A stretch of DNA of 64,000 nucleotides, from positions 1-64,000 of the forward strand of contig WNNJ02001493.1 of NCBI GenBank assembly GCA_012934845.2. The letters are read 5' to 3'. The DNA comes from Pomphorhynchus laevis (taxonomy: Eukaryota > Acanthocephala > Palaeacanthocephala > Echinorhynchida > Pomphorhynchidae). The notes under the pieces are model-generated. The model saw only the letters and a list, made by a program, of their open reading frames with translations. It had not been told where the DNA came from and searched no databases. A program made the position numbers and the translations under genes. Shown here piece by piece: positions 1 through 13,450 of this stretch. The stretch's first letter is position 1; each line of letters begins with the position of its first letter.

Positions 1-59
1 AAATTTTAATTCCAGAAAATTATATATAATATTAAAATAAAATTTAAACTGAAGTGGAA

Positions 60-540
60 ATATATTAATGGATAATAAACAATTTGCATTGTATTAGAAT
101 AGGATGAACTATATAATCGAATTTCATCAAATGAAATATGCCATTTACCTGAATTTAGCTCCGATTATATGTTAGTTCGAGGAACAGTGACTGAAACATG
201 ATAGAATTGCAGTTCCTCAAAAATATTTAACAAAGTACTTAAACAAATATATTATTAATTTCTAATAAAAATCGTAGTTACTCCTGATGACCTGTATTTC
301 TTATTAGAATACATTATATATTATTTATTAGTCGATTCATGAAAATTGATTTTTATTTTAAATTTTAATTAAAAATTTTAAATATAAATATTATCTTTAT
401 ATAAATATATATTGTATAAAATCTTATAAATATTTTTTATTTATCATAATTTATCATTATTTTTAATTTATATTTTGTATAAAATACGTAGAATCATAGT
501 TCTGATTATTAATTCAAATCTATTTGATTATTATATTAAT
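60..540 (+). mobile_element. PLE-A 3' tail remnant
   Basis: Diverged copy of the 3' untranslated tail seen at 31,140-31,608 and 48,156-48,630. Shared landmarks in order are a GGATAATAAA stretch, a TTTGCATT run, a short paired segment ending GCAGTTCCTC, TCCTGATGACC, TTATTTATTAGTC and a closing AATACGTAGA. It lies just upstream of exon 6 of the secreted gene, within an intron. It belongs to the duplicated block and is present again at 17,884-18,365. Confidence 0.6.
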
Positions 541-778
541 TTTTTATTAAATGCAAGCAAATTTTATTTAGGAATATTAAATGTTTAATGTACTGACACA
601 TGAACTGCCTTTAAATTCATAGAACTTGTTTTAATTTAACTCGTTACTATAATAGTGAGTATTTGCAATTCTTCTAAAGAATATGAAGAACAAATACTAT
701 CGTTGTGTTTTAAATACTAAAATTTTTAATAATTTCCTTCTAATGTTCTTGGTAAATTGATATAATTTCATTTTCTAG

Positions 779-3700
779 TTTTTCCGGATTGGATACAATC
801 ATATTGAAGATAAAATCGAAAACAACGTCTTAATCAAGGTACATACTTGTGCTCATTTTAAAAGGTTTATAAAAATATTCATGAAACTTCACTGTTGAAG
901 ATCATAAATATTAAAAAAGTATAATGAAAATCAAGCAAAAATATTACATCACCAATATTTTTGATTTTAAGCGAATTAATGATTGAAGAAAATAAATGAT
1001 AAAATAAAGGATAACAAAGATATTTTTACCATCGATTTTTTTTAGTTCGCTTTATATATTTCTAATATATGATAATCTACTACAAATCGTATAGTACTAT
1101 TTATATTAGAAAAGATTAATATTAAATCGATGATATACAGCATGCTTACGTAATATTTATATGTTGACTGTGCAGCAATGTGTAGAATATAACAACATTA
1201 CATGAAATAGTGTATTAAAATGATATATTTTAATATAAAATATATTACTATATATAACATTTACTAACATCACATATATTGTTAAATGTCAAATGCAATC
1301 GCTAGCAATTTAAATTGATTAAAAATTAAAATGAGCATTAGATATTGACATAAATATTTATTTTCAATTAATTTTTGATTGCAGTTATTAATATATAAAA
1401 TTTCAAAAGTAAATGCTTTATTAATTTATGTTTGATTTAGAAAGCTGTCGACGTTATCGAGAAGCGCTATTTGAATAACCTCGAAATATCAGGATTTTAT
1501 CAGGTGATTCATGTATTGAGAAACAGAGTAATAGTTGCATTCTGTAATAGGTTGTAAGAACGTGTACCGATCATACTGTGGAAACTGTAGCACCGGTAAA
1601 ATTCAAAAATATAAAAACAATAATTTTTGTAAATTCTAACAATTTTTTAATTTTTAAGTCAAATCCTTCAAATAGCCCAATAGAATGATTTAAACTAATT
1701 TAAAAGTACCTGTGACTCTGGGATAAAATGAACATAATTAAAATTGTTTAATAATACTTCAGTGAGCAGATTTTGTTGAACACTAAAATTAGGAGCGCAA
1801 AAAGATCCATTTTTTACTTTCTTCTAATGTTTGCAAATTGTGTTGTATATTTCTAGATGTGCTGTCGAAGCATATGAAGAGCAAAGCATTTAAGAAATAC
1901 AAATTTTATAGACTTTTTGCTGTAGTTATTTCAATCTATATTTATAACGCTGATGTGATTAGTATGTACAATGGTACACCCGGATTCATTAGAAGGCAGT
2001 ATACCGCCGTAGTTTTTAACCTATCCGCACATAGATTTGAGCCTAAGTCTCTCAATCTGTTTGTTTACGCTTTAACGACTAGGCTACCCATAACATTTAA
2101 CCAAAATGTTAAACAATTTTGTGTCGCATGAAAAAATTACATCCTAGGAAATATGCCGTTTAGAATTAAACTCTCTTTTTAAAAAATTGCTATTTATTGC
2201 TTAATAATTCTATAATCTTCTCCTTATCAATAGCTTTCTGGTTTTAATTTTTAAAACACGTTATACATTAACAAACATTTTAAATTCAAATCGATTTTTT
2301 AAATTTTAAATTTTTAAAATGTCGTTTTTATTATCTAAAATTATTACTGCCTTAATTTTTCAAAAAATCTGTTTTGAATTATGAGATTTGTATTGTCAAT
2401 ATTGAAAGTTCAAAATTTTTAAATTATGTTCTAGATGTTCATTCCTATCGTGAAAAATAAAATTTCTAGCACACATCTAGATGGTCCATTAATTGAGAGG
2501 GTAATTAATTTGTTCACTTTTCTATTTCTATGATGTAATTTTAATGATCAGTTAATTTAAATGTTTTGATGTTATTTAGAAGCAAACTACACAACTCAAC
2601 TTAAATTGGTTACAATTTAACGTTAATTTTTTTATATAATTTTATATAATACCCGTAAAAGTCTAGTACTGATCGAATTATCGTAAATCGCTTTGCAATA
2701 ACATGTTATATTATAAGAATAAATAATTTATAATTTATGAATTATTGTGATTTGCATTAAAATAACGTGCTTACAGTAATATCATATAAGCATAATAAAT
2801 AATGGAATAATATAATATATTATTTTGCGATAATATTTGAATATACATTTTTAAATTTTTATTATATATAAATATATAATTCATTATTAATGAATCTATA
2901 AATTTAATAAAGCAAAAGTCTTAAAGATTAAAAAGTTTTGTTAGATTTCAATTATGTATTTTGAAAAATTTTGACTTATACAATATAATGATGTTAGTCG
3001 GCAAAATCAATTACTAAATGATTAATTTTTAATACATTAAAATTAATGGCATTAATTTATATATTTATAGATAAGATATATAAAACAGCGGTAGTTTTAC
3101 AATAGTATACATTTATTCTTATGTAAACAAAGCATATGCAACTGTTTAGTTCAGATTATCCAAAATAAAACAATATTATTTAACTTCTTATAAATATTAT
3201 AAATATTATAATTTTATTTTGTACAGATGAAGGTCTAATATCAAAAAAAATCTAAATAAATCAACATTAGCTTATATGTTTATAGATAAAATTTATAAAA
3301 TAGCGGTAGTTTTATAATAGTAATTATATTAATTAATACAATTTGTTATGTATTAAAACAATTATCGTAATAAATAATTAATCTATTAATCTGAGCATAA
3401 TTATTAATATTTATTCTAATTTAGAAATATTATCTAAAATTATAGCGGGTTGTTTTTTTTCAAACATAACTTTATTTATTTTTATTAATATTTATTTGAA
3501 AATGTTAAACTTAAATAAAACCAAACTTTAGAAAAGACACCTCTAATATTCGACATGTCAGTAAACAAGTTGTACTGAAATATAGATATTCTATTAGTCA
3601 TGACTAATTGCAATAATTAAACTAAATTGATTTCAATTGATTTTGATTGCTCGAAATATCTGTATGTAGTTTGATAAAATATTTATATTATATTGTTTAT

Positions 3701-5555
3701 TATAATAATTTCATTTATTATTTAATAATATAATGTTAAATTTTTAATTTTTAGCAATTTATTATTTTAATTTAAATTGTGCTTTATTATATTAATCAAT
3801 TGAATTTATCGTGTGAATAATTTTCTTATTTGAATTTTATTTCTATTTTTGATATCTTCACTGTTTTAGATATACTGTTATCATTCCAATTTATATATTT
3901 CTAAATTTATTTCGCGCTTTAGAGTTAGCAAAATTTAAAACTTTACTTAACGTTTAGATGGTAAATTTTGTAGCGACTGTAGCCGAAGTGTATAGTAATC
4001 ATTTGACGCAGTTTTGGTTACGCGTATGTATAATATAAACACCACCTTTTATTAGTTATTATTATTTTAAAATAATATTATATTTAAAAAATTGTATTTT
4101 ATATCTTATCATAAAGATTAGATTTATTGCTTATATCCAAACCATTTCGTTCACGTTTAGTTTAAGGACCTCTATTAACGTGTCATAAAAAGTATCATAT
4201 GAAAAGTACATATTAAATTACATTTTAAAAGTACATATTTAAATCAATGTTACAAGACAATTTAGGAGATATTTGAATTTTATCTTTATTTATTTAAAAA
4301 TTGTAAAAACCACTTGTTAATATTTGAAATGATAAATTTAGATTTAAAAAGTCAAACATTATTTTAAACGATTGCTTTTAGAAAATGTAGAATAAACTGA
4401 CTGTACCATTCTAACATTTCAAAGAAATAACAACCCTCCATATTTAAGTATTCTGAGAATTTACATTATTAAGTCTGAACCATAACCTAAATTTATGTTT
4501 CAGTATATCATAAATATATATTTTTTATATATTTAATTGTTTAAATATATTAAATATTTCATGTTGATGTGTATATGGAAATGAATGCCTCGAAAATAAT
4601 AAATATTGTACAATTAAAATATTCAATAAATATTATATTTTTTAAATTATTATATTAACATTTAATTTTTAATAGAATTAAATATTGTCTCGAATTTTAC
4701 ATTATGCACTAATAAATAATAAATTGTTTATTTAATATAATATTTTTAAACATCTTGGTATTGCGTCTTCATAACATTATCCAAAAATAAATAAATTATG
4801 AAAAATTTATTCTTTAGATATTTAAAATAGACAAACTAATTTTCAATATTTTGTTGAGAATTTTTAAATTTGTTTCTAAGATAACGTTTAATTCAGGGCG
4901 AAATAAAATATATAAAAATAGGTGATACAACATATAATTAAAATGTAGAAGTTTGATAATGTTAAATTATGTTTTATTAAAGTAACTGCATTTTTCTAAA
5001 ATCTAATTTACACTGCAATCGTAATTTGAATTTTAATACTGATTTAGAATGCGTTAAAAAGATTTTCATATGTCGAACAGGAAACCAAAGAAGGGGTATA
5101 TTTTTCTTCATTACATATGGTTATGTAAACGTGATTGTGAATTTTAGGTTGCTAAAAATTTTGTTGATAACTTATTTCATTTTTTCATTAAATCGAATTA
5201 TGAAGCACCAGTATTGATTGATCAAGTGCGTCAAGAATCTACCCTCAAAAATCACCAATATGAAATCAACGCAGTAAGCAAAAACTAATAATTGCTGAAC
5301 TTAAAACCATTTTTACAATGCAGATTCTCAAAATCCTGTTTGAAGCGTCAGCCGGAACACCTTTAACAAAAGCAATATTTGTGAGTACAATTGCTATCGT
5401 CAATTAACAATTGACACAAAAATATTATTTACTAAAAAATACATATTCCATTGAATTTGTTGTTGTTCTAAAATAGTATACTGATTGGGTATTATTATAT
5501 ATTATTTGTTCTTTTAACTGCCCAGGGATACACAGGTAAACCCATGAATAAATAA
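779..5555 (+). CDS. Small-exon secreted protein gene, copy A, 3' exons only
   Basis: Eight exons read in one frame with phase-0 junctions: 779-838, 1441-1503, 2435-2500, 3958-4023, 5048-5095, 5148-5273, 5324-5380 and 5526-5555 (stop TAA). Each is bounded by AG and GT. They are identical by eye to exons 6-13 of the complete gene at 13,864-23,372. The 5' exons (signal peptide and cysteine-bearing part) would lie left of the window, assuming the duplicated unit is complete there. The product is not recognised. The long exon 5148-5273 encodes a part beginning VAKNFVDNLFHFF, and the last exon ends GYTGKPMNK. Further tiny exons may be missed. That this is an expressed paralogue rather than a truncated copy is inference. 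Confidence 0.7.
1838..2131 (+). CDS. Uncertain ORF or alternative exon inside the secreted gene
   Basis: This stretch is less AT-rich and has more CpG than the surrounding intron, and stays open to a TGA at 2129-2131. A splice-acceptor-like TTTCTAG precedes it at 1850-1856. The open frame needs an entry phase that the preceding phase-0 exon (1441-1503) does not supply. An ATG at 1874 would instead give an 85-residue product with a lysine-rich start and a hydrophobic stretch (FYRLFAVVISIYIY), resembling a signal peptide. An alternative acceptor before CATATGAAGAGC would give a 51-base phase-0 exon ending at a GTAGTT donor. It could be a nested small gene, an alternative terminal exon or chance. 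The sequence is unchanged in copy B. Confidence 0.35.
   Translation: MCCIFLDVLSKHMKSKAFKKYKFYRLFAVVISIYIYNADVISMYNGTPGFIRRQYTAVVFNLSAHRFEPKSLNLFVYALTTRLPITFNQNVKQFCVA
3907..3920 (+). promoter_or_regulatory. TTATTTCGCGCTTT motif 38 bp before an ATG-starting exon
   Basis: The same 14-base word, rare-looking here because of its CGCG core, occurs at 13,808-13,821, 43 bp before the first ATG of the complete secreted gene, and at 21,724-21,737 in copy B. Similar spacing to an ATG suggests a shared start-site element, which would make the exon at 3,958 an alternative first exon. This is inference from three sites, two of which are duplicates. Confidence 0.3.
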
Positions 5556-8500
5556 CTATGCTTTCCCACAAGGAGGCATAAATATATTTTAACATTTAAA
5601 TATAATTAAATATAATATATAATTTTTTTTATTATTTGTCACCAATTTTTATCTAATATCGTTATAATTTCTAAATTATAATAACTTAAAATATAAATTT
5701 TCAAATAAAAAATCAAATTTTGCAAAATTTTTAATTTACAAAGAAAAAATAAAAAACTTACTCATGTAATTTATATGATAACAAACAACTAAATACAGAT
5801 TACCAGCAGTCTGTCCTAATTGATAAATCATAATTATTTTTTATATCTTTTAATTTAAATATTTAGATAGGATTGCTCTCCATATTTTTTATTTAGTTAA
5901 AATATAATAATATATTTATTAAAAATGTTATTATATTTATTTTTAATAAACTAATAATATTTATTATTTATAAAGAAAATATATTCAGTTACCATATTTG
6001 AGGGTGTTAATTGGTTAACATAATGTGGCATTTCAAGACTCTGAGTCATTATTTTGTTGAATAATATACGGAACTCAGTACGCAAATTACAATTTGGAAA
6101 TTGTTATTAAATGTTCAAACAAATTTATAATAAACGGAAATATGCTAACTGGATCTCTCTATATATGAGTAATCTTCATGCTGGAATATAATCCCGTTGA
6201 AGCAAAACTCAATTAAAAAAGTAAAATATAATCAAAAAATATATATTTAAAATGAAAAAATTTAAAAATTTAAATATTTGAATATTTAAATATTTAACAA
6301 TTTTTTTATCATCAATATGAATTACGGGTTTGTTGATATATAGACTCTGAATATCTACACCTCAGATAACTGATTATTAAGCTACACAATTCGATCTCGT
6401 TTGTATTTTTCCAATATTTTCAAACATAAAAATATTGTAATAGTACAATTTTCACTCAGCGGAATTACTGGAGATAATTAATTGTTGTTATACTTAAATG
6501 TTCAAAAACACTAACATGACATGTGTTTGAGAATATTTGCTTATTAAAATGTGTTTTACTTAACTAACATCAATGAGGTTAATTTACAAAATCAATTAAA
6601 TATCAGATCATTTCCAGATCCATTTATATATTTATCATACTTTAATCTAAAGTTCAACTTTATATACATAAGATATTGATAAAGTATGAATACGTTGTGA
6701 TACATGAAAAAAATATTAATTGTTTGTTAAGTTAATGACTTGGGCATTAACTTCCTGAAATTTAATTGCTAAAATTTCGAATAAACTATATATTAATTTA
6801 AATACTACATATTTAATTTTATATTTTAAGATAAAAAATTAGGCTAAAAAAATATATAAAATTTTACGTTATTATTGTTTGACCCAAATAAATTCTAAAT
6901 TAATATATGTTGGTAATTGAAATATTCACCTTACAATTTAAAACAAATTATATTACAATTCTTTATATGATCAATAGTAGTTCAGCACTTATTAATATTT
7001 GATTAATTATATTAATAACGTTAATAGTAACTATTACTGATATTTTTGTTGATGCATATTTTTTAATTCCAAGTAGCGAAAATCATTGCAATAGAATTTG
7101 TATTTAGAACTGAAACTTTACAATAAATTTTAAAATTCAAAATTTCTATCATTTTGTATATCAACTTTTAAAACTTGCACATTTACATGTAACTAATATA
7201 ATATAATACGTTATATATACATTGTATAGTATATTGTAATATTGAAGCACATGTATTATGTAATTTCACTTTATACAAATATACAGTTTAATACACTTTT
7301 TTATATAATTAGTTATTTTCTTCAATTTGTTAACAGTCAATATATAAATATTACACAAACATGAGCGCATCATCGATTTACTATACTTCTAATATTAATT
7401 TTATAAATAGTATCAGTCAAAGTCATAAGTTCTAATAGTTATGGCGAAACTAGTCTCTAAACTTAAAATTTAATTGGATGAGTGAATACGATAAAAGTTG
7501 TCTCATTGACTTATAAGCATTTAATATATTTGTTGAATTTAAGATTGCCTATTATTTTCAAAGAGAAGACGATACAGTAAAAAGGAAACCATATGAACAG
7601 TCTGTATATTTTTGAGCACTCAAATTCTATAGTTACTAAATGTATTTTTATACAAAACTAATTATTTATCGATAATATTACTCTATAATTAAATAATTAT
7701 ATATTTATATCAACAATGAATTGGGATTATATTATATCAATTAAATTAAAGCTTAAAACATGATTTTTGTATATTTGATAATATATTTCTTATTGATTAT
7801 GATTTCAAATTATTTAAATTTTTATCGTTTTATCTGAAACAAATTTTAACTTTTATGCAAAGTGGCATAATTTATCTTAAACTCATACAAAACCTGATAA
7901 AGTGGTCGAAAATAAATGCAATTTTATTATTTAAAGTAATTCAAATAAATGGTAGTCGCAAATTATTTATTTTATGATATTAATTCATTTAAAATTATCA
8001 AGTTTAAGTTATTCAATATTAGCATGCTGCCTCATGAAATATTAAGTTTAATTAAGCAAATTTTATTTTTCTCATTTAATTCAAATTTTTGATACTAAAA
8101 TATCATTAATCACAAATTGAGAATTAATAATAATTCAACAAAGCATTATTAATCATGAATCTGGACAGCTGTTTTTTATTATTTATTCAATATATTCGGT
8201 AGTTCCACAAAGTATATACAATCATGTTAATTGCTTTTAATAATTGAAAATGAAGTGCCAAATTTATTAAAATGGCAATATTAAATTTAAATTAACAATT
8301 TCTAATAAATTTCAGAAAATAAGTAAACACTGAACAACGAAAGTTTTTATTTAATTTCAAATGCTAATTTCTCACACTAAAGTGTTATCAACTGTCGTAC
8401 AATTTAAATAACGAATTTATTATTTAATTAACCATATTTAATTTTAACATTTTTTATTGAGATTCAAACTTATATTATGATTATACATAATATCATTTTT

Positions 8501-9157
8501 TCCCAATAGAAAAATATATAATTATATTTAAATTATAAATTATATGTAACTAAATAAAAATCTTGTATTTAAAATATAATGAGATTTTATAATGTAATTT
8601 TTAAGAGCATCAGGTTTTCTAAGAACTAATCGTAAATAATGAGCTTAGAATATAAAATGAAAGCCAAACAGATGTCATGATTTTACAATAATGCATCATG
8701 ATGATCATATTGTGTGAACTATAAGTTATAAGTGGGAACTGCTGTGTATCTGCTTTGCGTTTTATCAGTTATTTACTACTTCCGGTATTGGTTACAGATA
8801 CAGATCTATTGATCGTCATTAATAAAAGTCAATAAAGCTACAAACATTTAAAACTGTAAATCATGGCAAACCGTATATGTCTGCTTTGCTTTTGTGTTTA
8901 AACTACTCAACTGTCTAGATCATAAGAGATTAGAATTGTTTTAATTTCAAAATTTTATTTATTAGATGTAGAATGATACTACATTTTTAAAAGTTTCTAA
9001 ATGAATAAAAAACAAATCGGCAAATGTCATTCTTGATTCTATTAGGCATAATTAGGAATATTAAATCTTTGCTATTGCTGCACATTGAAATCCACATGAT
9101 GCAATTTTGTAAATACATTAATAATTTTGCAATGTATACGATATTGATAGCTCTAAT
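5556..9157. other. Intergenic AT-rich DNA, no gene recognised
   Basis: Between the secreted gene and the two-exon gene I see no convincing exon chain. A possible terminal exon follows an ATCAG acceptor near 8,769, reading LFTTSGIGYRYRSIDRH then stop, with AATAAA soon after; no partner exons were found. A patch near 6,388-6,420 differs between the two copies more than its surroundings. AATAAA-type signals follow the stop of the secreted gene. Confidence 0.6.
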
Positions 9158-9646
9158 ATGTCAGGATTGCTTTATACAACTATGTCTATGACCATTACAC
9201 CGCAAATCACTAAATTATCACCAACGATGACAATTAACGGCTACCGTCAATTTACGGATATGCTGCAAATAATTCTCGCTTCATATCTGAGGTTGCGAAA
9301 TAGTTGGGTAGAAAAGTATTCGACATAGTCCGATTTAATATTAATTTTTTATTATTAATAATTACTGGAATTTCAAATTACCACCTAAATTTATAGAATA
9401 CTATTTGTTGTGATTAATTAGATTTTTCATTTTAGAAAAATCGAACACTTGTGGAAGTTGTGCGGTAAACCGACGGGCTTAATTGAGATAGAACCCCTTT
9501 TCGATAACTATGACAGGCCGTTACATCGCAATTATCAGCTATATACTCCTCGATCCAGGTCACAATACAGTCAACACCAAGATCTGACGACCTATCCCTA
9601 CAAACTTCCTAAGATTGGTCCTTATAATTATGTTCCTTCAGCATGA
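9158..9646 (+). CDS. Two-exon gene of unknown function, copy A
   Basis: Exon 1 is 9158-9291, starting ATG TCA GGA and leaving two bases of a codon. Exon 2 is 9436-9646, supplying the third base and ending in TGA. The AG|GTTGCG donor is weak; the TTTTAG acceptor is good. The spliced product is 114 residues: MSGLLYTTMS at the start, KIEHLWKLCGKPTGLIEIEP after the junction, and a Tyr/Pro-rich C-terminus ending YKLPKIGPYNYVPSA. I see no signal peptide or membrane segment. I do not recognise the family; short Tyr-Pro-rich tails occur in some axonemal or cytoskeletal proteins, but nothing here proves that. The coding parts are the same in copy B although the intron differs by 8 bases, which favours this splice model. 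Confidence 0.6.
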
Positions 9647-11160
9647 TATTCTCGCTGTGTTGGACCAAGCTGTGGTGAAATGGAGCAATATTATGTAGAG
9701 GGAAACACTGCTCTTTAAACAAAATAATTGAAATCTCAAAATTAATATTGAAAAATGTGAAAAATTGTTACACAATTGTTAAATATTGTATTAATAAAAT
9801 AAAACTGTTTTGAGTATATTGAGCATTTAAATATGCAAATTTAAAATCAAAATGTCATCGTTGAAATTGACAATTTATAATTAATCATGGTGATTTTTTA
9901 ACAATTCAGAATTCCTATGTAAGATATGAATAATTTTATATTTATTTGTAATATTGCAAGATTTGCGATCTTCTAGTCATTAAACATAGAGATAATTATA
10001 GATAAAAAATTAAAATTAAAATATTTATCGCTTGTAAAATTGAAATATTTTTTCTATTTTTTAATTAACTTTCTTTAAAAGGCTGATCAAATTTAATTAA
10101 GCATAATTTCAAAATATCTTTTTTGTAAGCATCCTACTAGCAATTTCAAAATATTATTACATTTTAATCAGTGCTTTGCGCCATTCTATTGAGTAACTAT
10201 GAACCTAAGCAAAGCAAGCAATGAGATTCGAATATTTCATAGTTCCAACTTCAGCTAGGTGGTGTGAACTTCATTACATCATTTTTTAAATTTTTTGTTT
10301 GTTTCTGTTGATTTGTAAGCGGCCTGTCTGCTTAAGCCATTTAAAAATTAATAAATCTGTCTGTAAAGAAAAAATTCACTGCTTTTATTTTTACAACTCA
10401 ACTGCTATTTAATTAATTATTAAATCTTCTAATTAATTTTTCTAAATTTGATAGAAACAATTTAACAGTTAAAATTATTTAATAAGAATGTTTGTATGAT
10501 ATTTAAAAGGAATTCCACGTAACGACATACGTTAAATTGTGAATATCATCAAGCCGTTGAACATTGAATTTTCTAAAATAATAATTTTTCCAAAAATTTA
10601 ATTTACACATTTCTTCTATATTTTTATTTTATTACATAATTATAATTTTTTAAAATAATAATTTGGCAGATATTCGATTTTTGTTTAATGCGTTTCTATA
10701 CTACATCAAACTCCCATCTTGGTCATGTTCATATTTTGCAGTTTGCTAAAAAAATTTCTTATTTCATATAGAAATTATAAAAAGTAGTGTTTACGAATTT
10801 AAAAAATACATGCTCATTCTGTAAAGCGTTGTCTATCCCAAATCGTAAACAATTAGACGATTTATGATATAGTAATATATAAAAATACACTAACTATAAG
10901 TAAATTATTCATTTAGTACTTAAACTTTAACTACTAAGTAACTATCAATTTGTTAGAAATTTTATTAATAAAATTTTACTTATTTTTTATATTATATTTT
11001 ATAAAAATTTTATAGCTATATTCAATGATAGAAAACTAGTGTTTGCTAGATATGTCAATAACCTCTGCTAATCGCGGTTTGAGTTATTAATTAAGTTTCT
11101 TTGTACATAAATAGTACAAAGAAAATTTGGGAATGTAAGAAGTATATTCAATTGCACAAA
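9647..11160. other. AT-rich intergenic DNA
   Basis: No exon, RNA gene or clear element was recognised. AATAAA-like signals for the two-exon gene occur in the first 200 bases. The stretch is duplicated at about 27,468-28,990. Confidence 0.6.
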
Positions 11161-13450
11161 GATAACAGGAGGAAATATTAACAAAGTTGGTTTAACAACG
11201 TAAAATATGATAAATACGTTCTATACCAACAATTTCGCGGCAAAACAAATAACATACAAGATTATTCCAGTCGACAACTAATCCGTGTGTCGGGTCGTAT
11301 AGGCAATGCACAAACCAGATTACTCCAGACACCGCAATCCTTGGTAACAGATTGGAGTTCTCTTTCAGATTGCCCAAGGCGGTCTTAGCGAGTTTCGAGA
11401 TATGATCTCTCCACCGGTATCAAGATCTATCTCGAGGTCTCTTTCCAGAGGGTTCTGCCTCGAAAACTCTCCGAGAAAGGCGATCCCTAGACATCTCAGA
11501 ACGTACCATAGTAACTTCAACTGACTTTCTCTGATTTAGAGAGGCAGCAGCTTTACCTTGAGCACATCAGGAATAAAAAAATTTCTAACATTATCACTAG
11601 GTCTAAGACCTGTCATACCACGTATAAACATCATTTATGTCGCCTGTATCACAGGTATTATCCAGTCGGTCAACACTTAAATTTCATGACCATACGTTAG
11701 GATAGGAATAAAGATTGCGTGGTAAATAAAAGCTTCGCGCGAAGACTCAACTCTGGCTTCAACCAGACAGAACTCTACAAAGATGTGTTAGCCGCACAAA
11801 TCCGCTTATCAATTTCCCTGATATCACTGTCGTCCATCGACGAACAATACACCAAGATATTTTAAATTCTCAACATCAGGAAGAACATTTCCCCCCATCC
11901 AGATTGACGTTGGCACCTAAATCTGAGACGAACACATGGAGACAGTCTTGGAAGTACTAATAAACATATCTGCCGATGTCATTCCATCGTAAAACGATCT
12001 AGTAGATATTGTATGCCCTCATGACAAGAAGTCAACAAGATAACATCATCTGCAAAAAGCAGAGATGGTATTTTGATAAAACTGAATTGAAGACCGGCAT
12101 TCGTCAGAGCCGCCGTCCCTTTTTCTTTAATAAAAGCAATGACAAAAGTGAAGGCAACGGACAACTCAGACGAAGCCTAACGCTTACTGAAAATAATTCA
12201 GACATCCTACTTAAAACACGAACACAAATCGTACTTTGTTTATACAAAGAAGCCACAGCTATTAAAAGATAGTGTGTAATCCATACTCTCCTAGTACCTC
12301 ATTCTACCGCTTTAGCGGAGCTCCGTTGAACGCCTTCTTCAAATCTACAAAGCACATGTATACCAGCTTAGCGAACTCCTAAGACCGTTCGAAGATAGTT
12401 GAGAGAAAAAAGATCTGATTTGTAGTTCCAGGACCCGGACGAAGCTAGATTGTTCCTCTTTTACTGTCATTTAACTATGTGCTGTTTCCATAACTCAAGA
12501 ATCATAGCAAATTGCTTACCAGTTTTGCTAAGATTTGTGATGTTTCGATTATTATAGCAAACTCTTCGGTCACCTTTATTAAAGATAAGTACCACTACCA
12601 GAGTTTGTTAATAACTAAGAACCTTACCCGATTTCCATGCACCGTTAAAGATCCGTGTTAGCAACTTCATGCCAACAATGTCGAGTACCTTTTAAGCTTC
12701 ATATCAAATCTTGCCTACTCCAAAAGACTTGTCATTACGAAGTTTTTAACAACAGCAATCACCTCTTTCAAAGAGATTAGCTCTTCCTTTGGTTCGAAAG
12801 GCTTTACTTCTACAGAAGCAGACATATACACCGGATTAAGGAGACTCCTATAATGATCTTTCTAACAACTAAGAATTTCTTCAGTGTCAGTCAGCATAGA
12901 TCCTCTCTTGTCATAGACAGTTTGAGAAGAGTTCTGCTTTCCAACACGAAAATTCCTGATCGTCCTCCAGAACATCTTCAAATCTGGCCTATAATCAAGT
13001 TCTAAGTTCACTTCAAACTTTTGCAAAGCCGCCATCTTCTGTTCGGTAAGTGCTTGAGCTGAAGTTCGCTTTGCTCTTCGGTACTTGCCTACCCTACTGA
13101 TTTATCTGACAAAGTTGCCTTATAAATCAGCTTCTTCTGTTACACCAAATCTAACACTGTTGATGTCCCCAAAGCAGTTCGAGTATTTCTTCAGGGGCAA
13201 GCATCTAAAACCTTCGAGTCACAACTTTTCATAGTTGCTCTAACAAGCAAAGACTAGAACATCTTCCATTACTGATCAATGCTCTACACCTCTTCTGGCA
13301 ACCGATAGAAGTCCTCCCTGATGTAGCCAGAAAATCGTTCTTTGCTAGAAACATCTGCATCGCTACAGTAAGAAGCAGACCTCCGTAGCTCTCTTCGCCT
13401 TTTTGTCCATTGTCAAATACGCCGTTTGAGTCATCGTAGGGATCTGAGTC
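11160..13450 (-). mobile_element. LINE (non-LTR retrotransposon) remnant, RT to 3' end
   Basis: Minus-strand reading, in several frames, gives the order of a LINE reverse transcriptase running from high to low coordinates: a VVLIFNKGDR-like finger motif near 12,560-12,590, CFVDLKKAFN near 12,320-12,356, the catalytic LLFADDVILLTS within 11,979-12,164, and a post-RT part with ILTYGHE and SGLCIAY near 11,300-11,700. It is interrupted by stops and frame changes throughout, so it is inactive. The family is uncertain, of CR1/L2/RTE type. The copy-A/copy-B junction of the large duplication lies in its 3' part. A second, more diverged copy is at 29,000-29,572 plus 31,609-31,915. Confidence 0.8.

Larger units (their letters stand above)
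1..11497. repeat. Segmental duplication, copy A (right part visible)
   Basis: This block is repeated at 17,824-29,318 at an offset of about 17,820 bp. By eye the copies differ only by scattered substitutions and small indels (about eight differences in the first 1.75 kb). The homology already holds at base 1, so the left edge is outside the window. The right edge lies between about 11,370 and 11,500, inside a LINE; beyond it the two copies still align as LINE but are clearly more diverged. It carries the 3' exons of the small-exon secreted gene, the two-exon gene and the LINE 3' tail. A real tandem duplication is the favoured reading; an unmerged haplotype in the assembly is the alternative. 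Confidence 0.93.
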
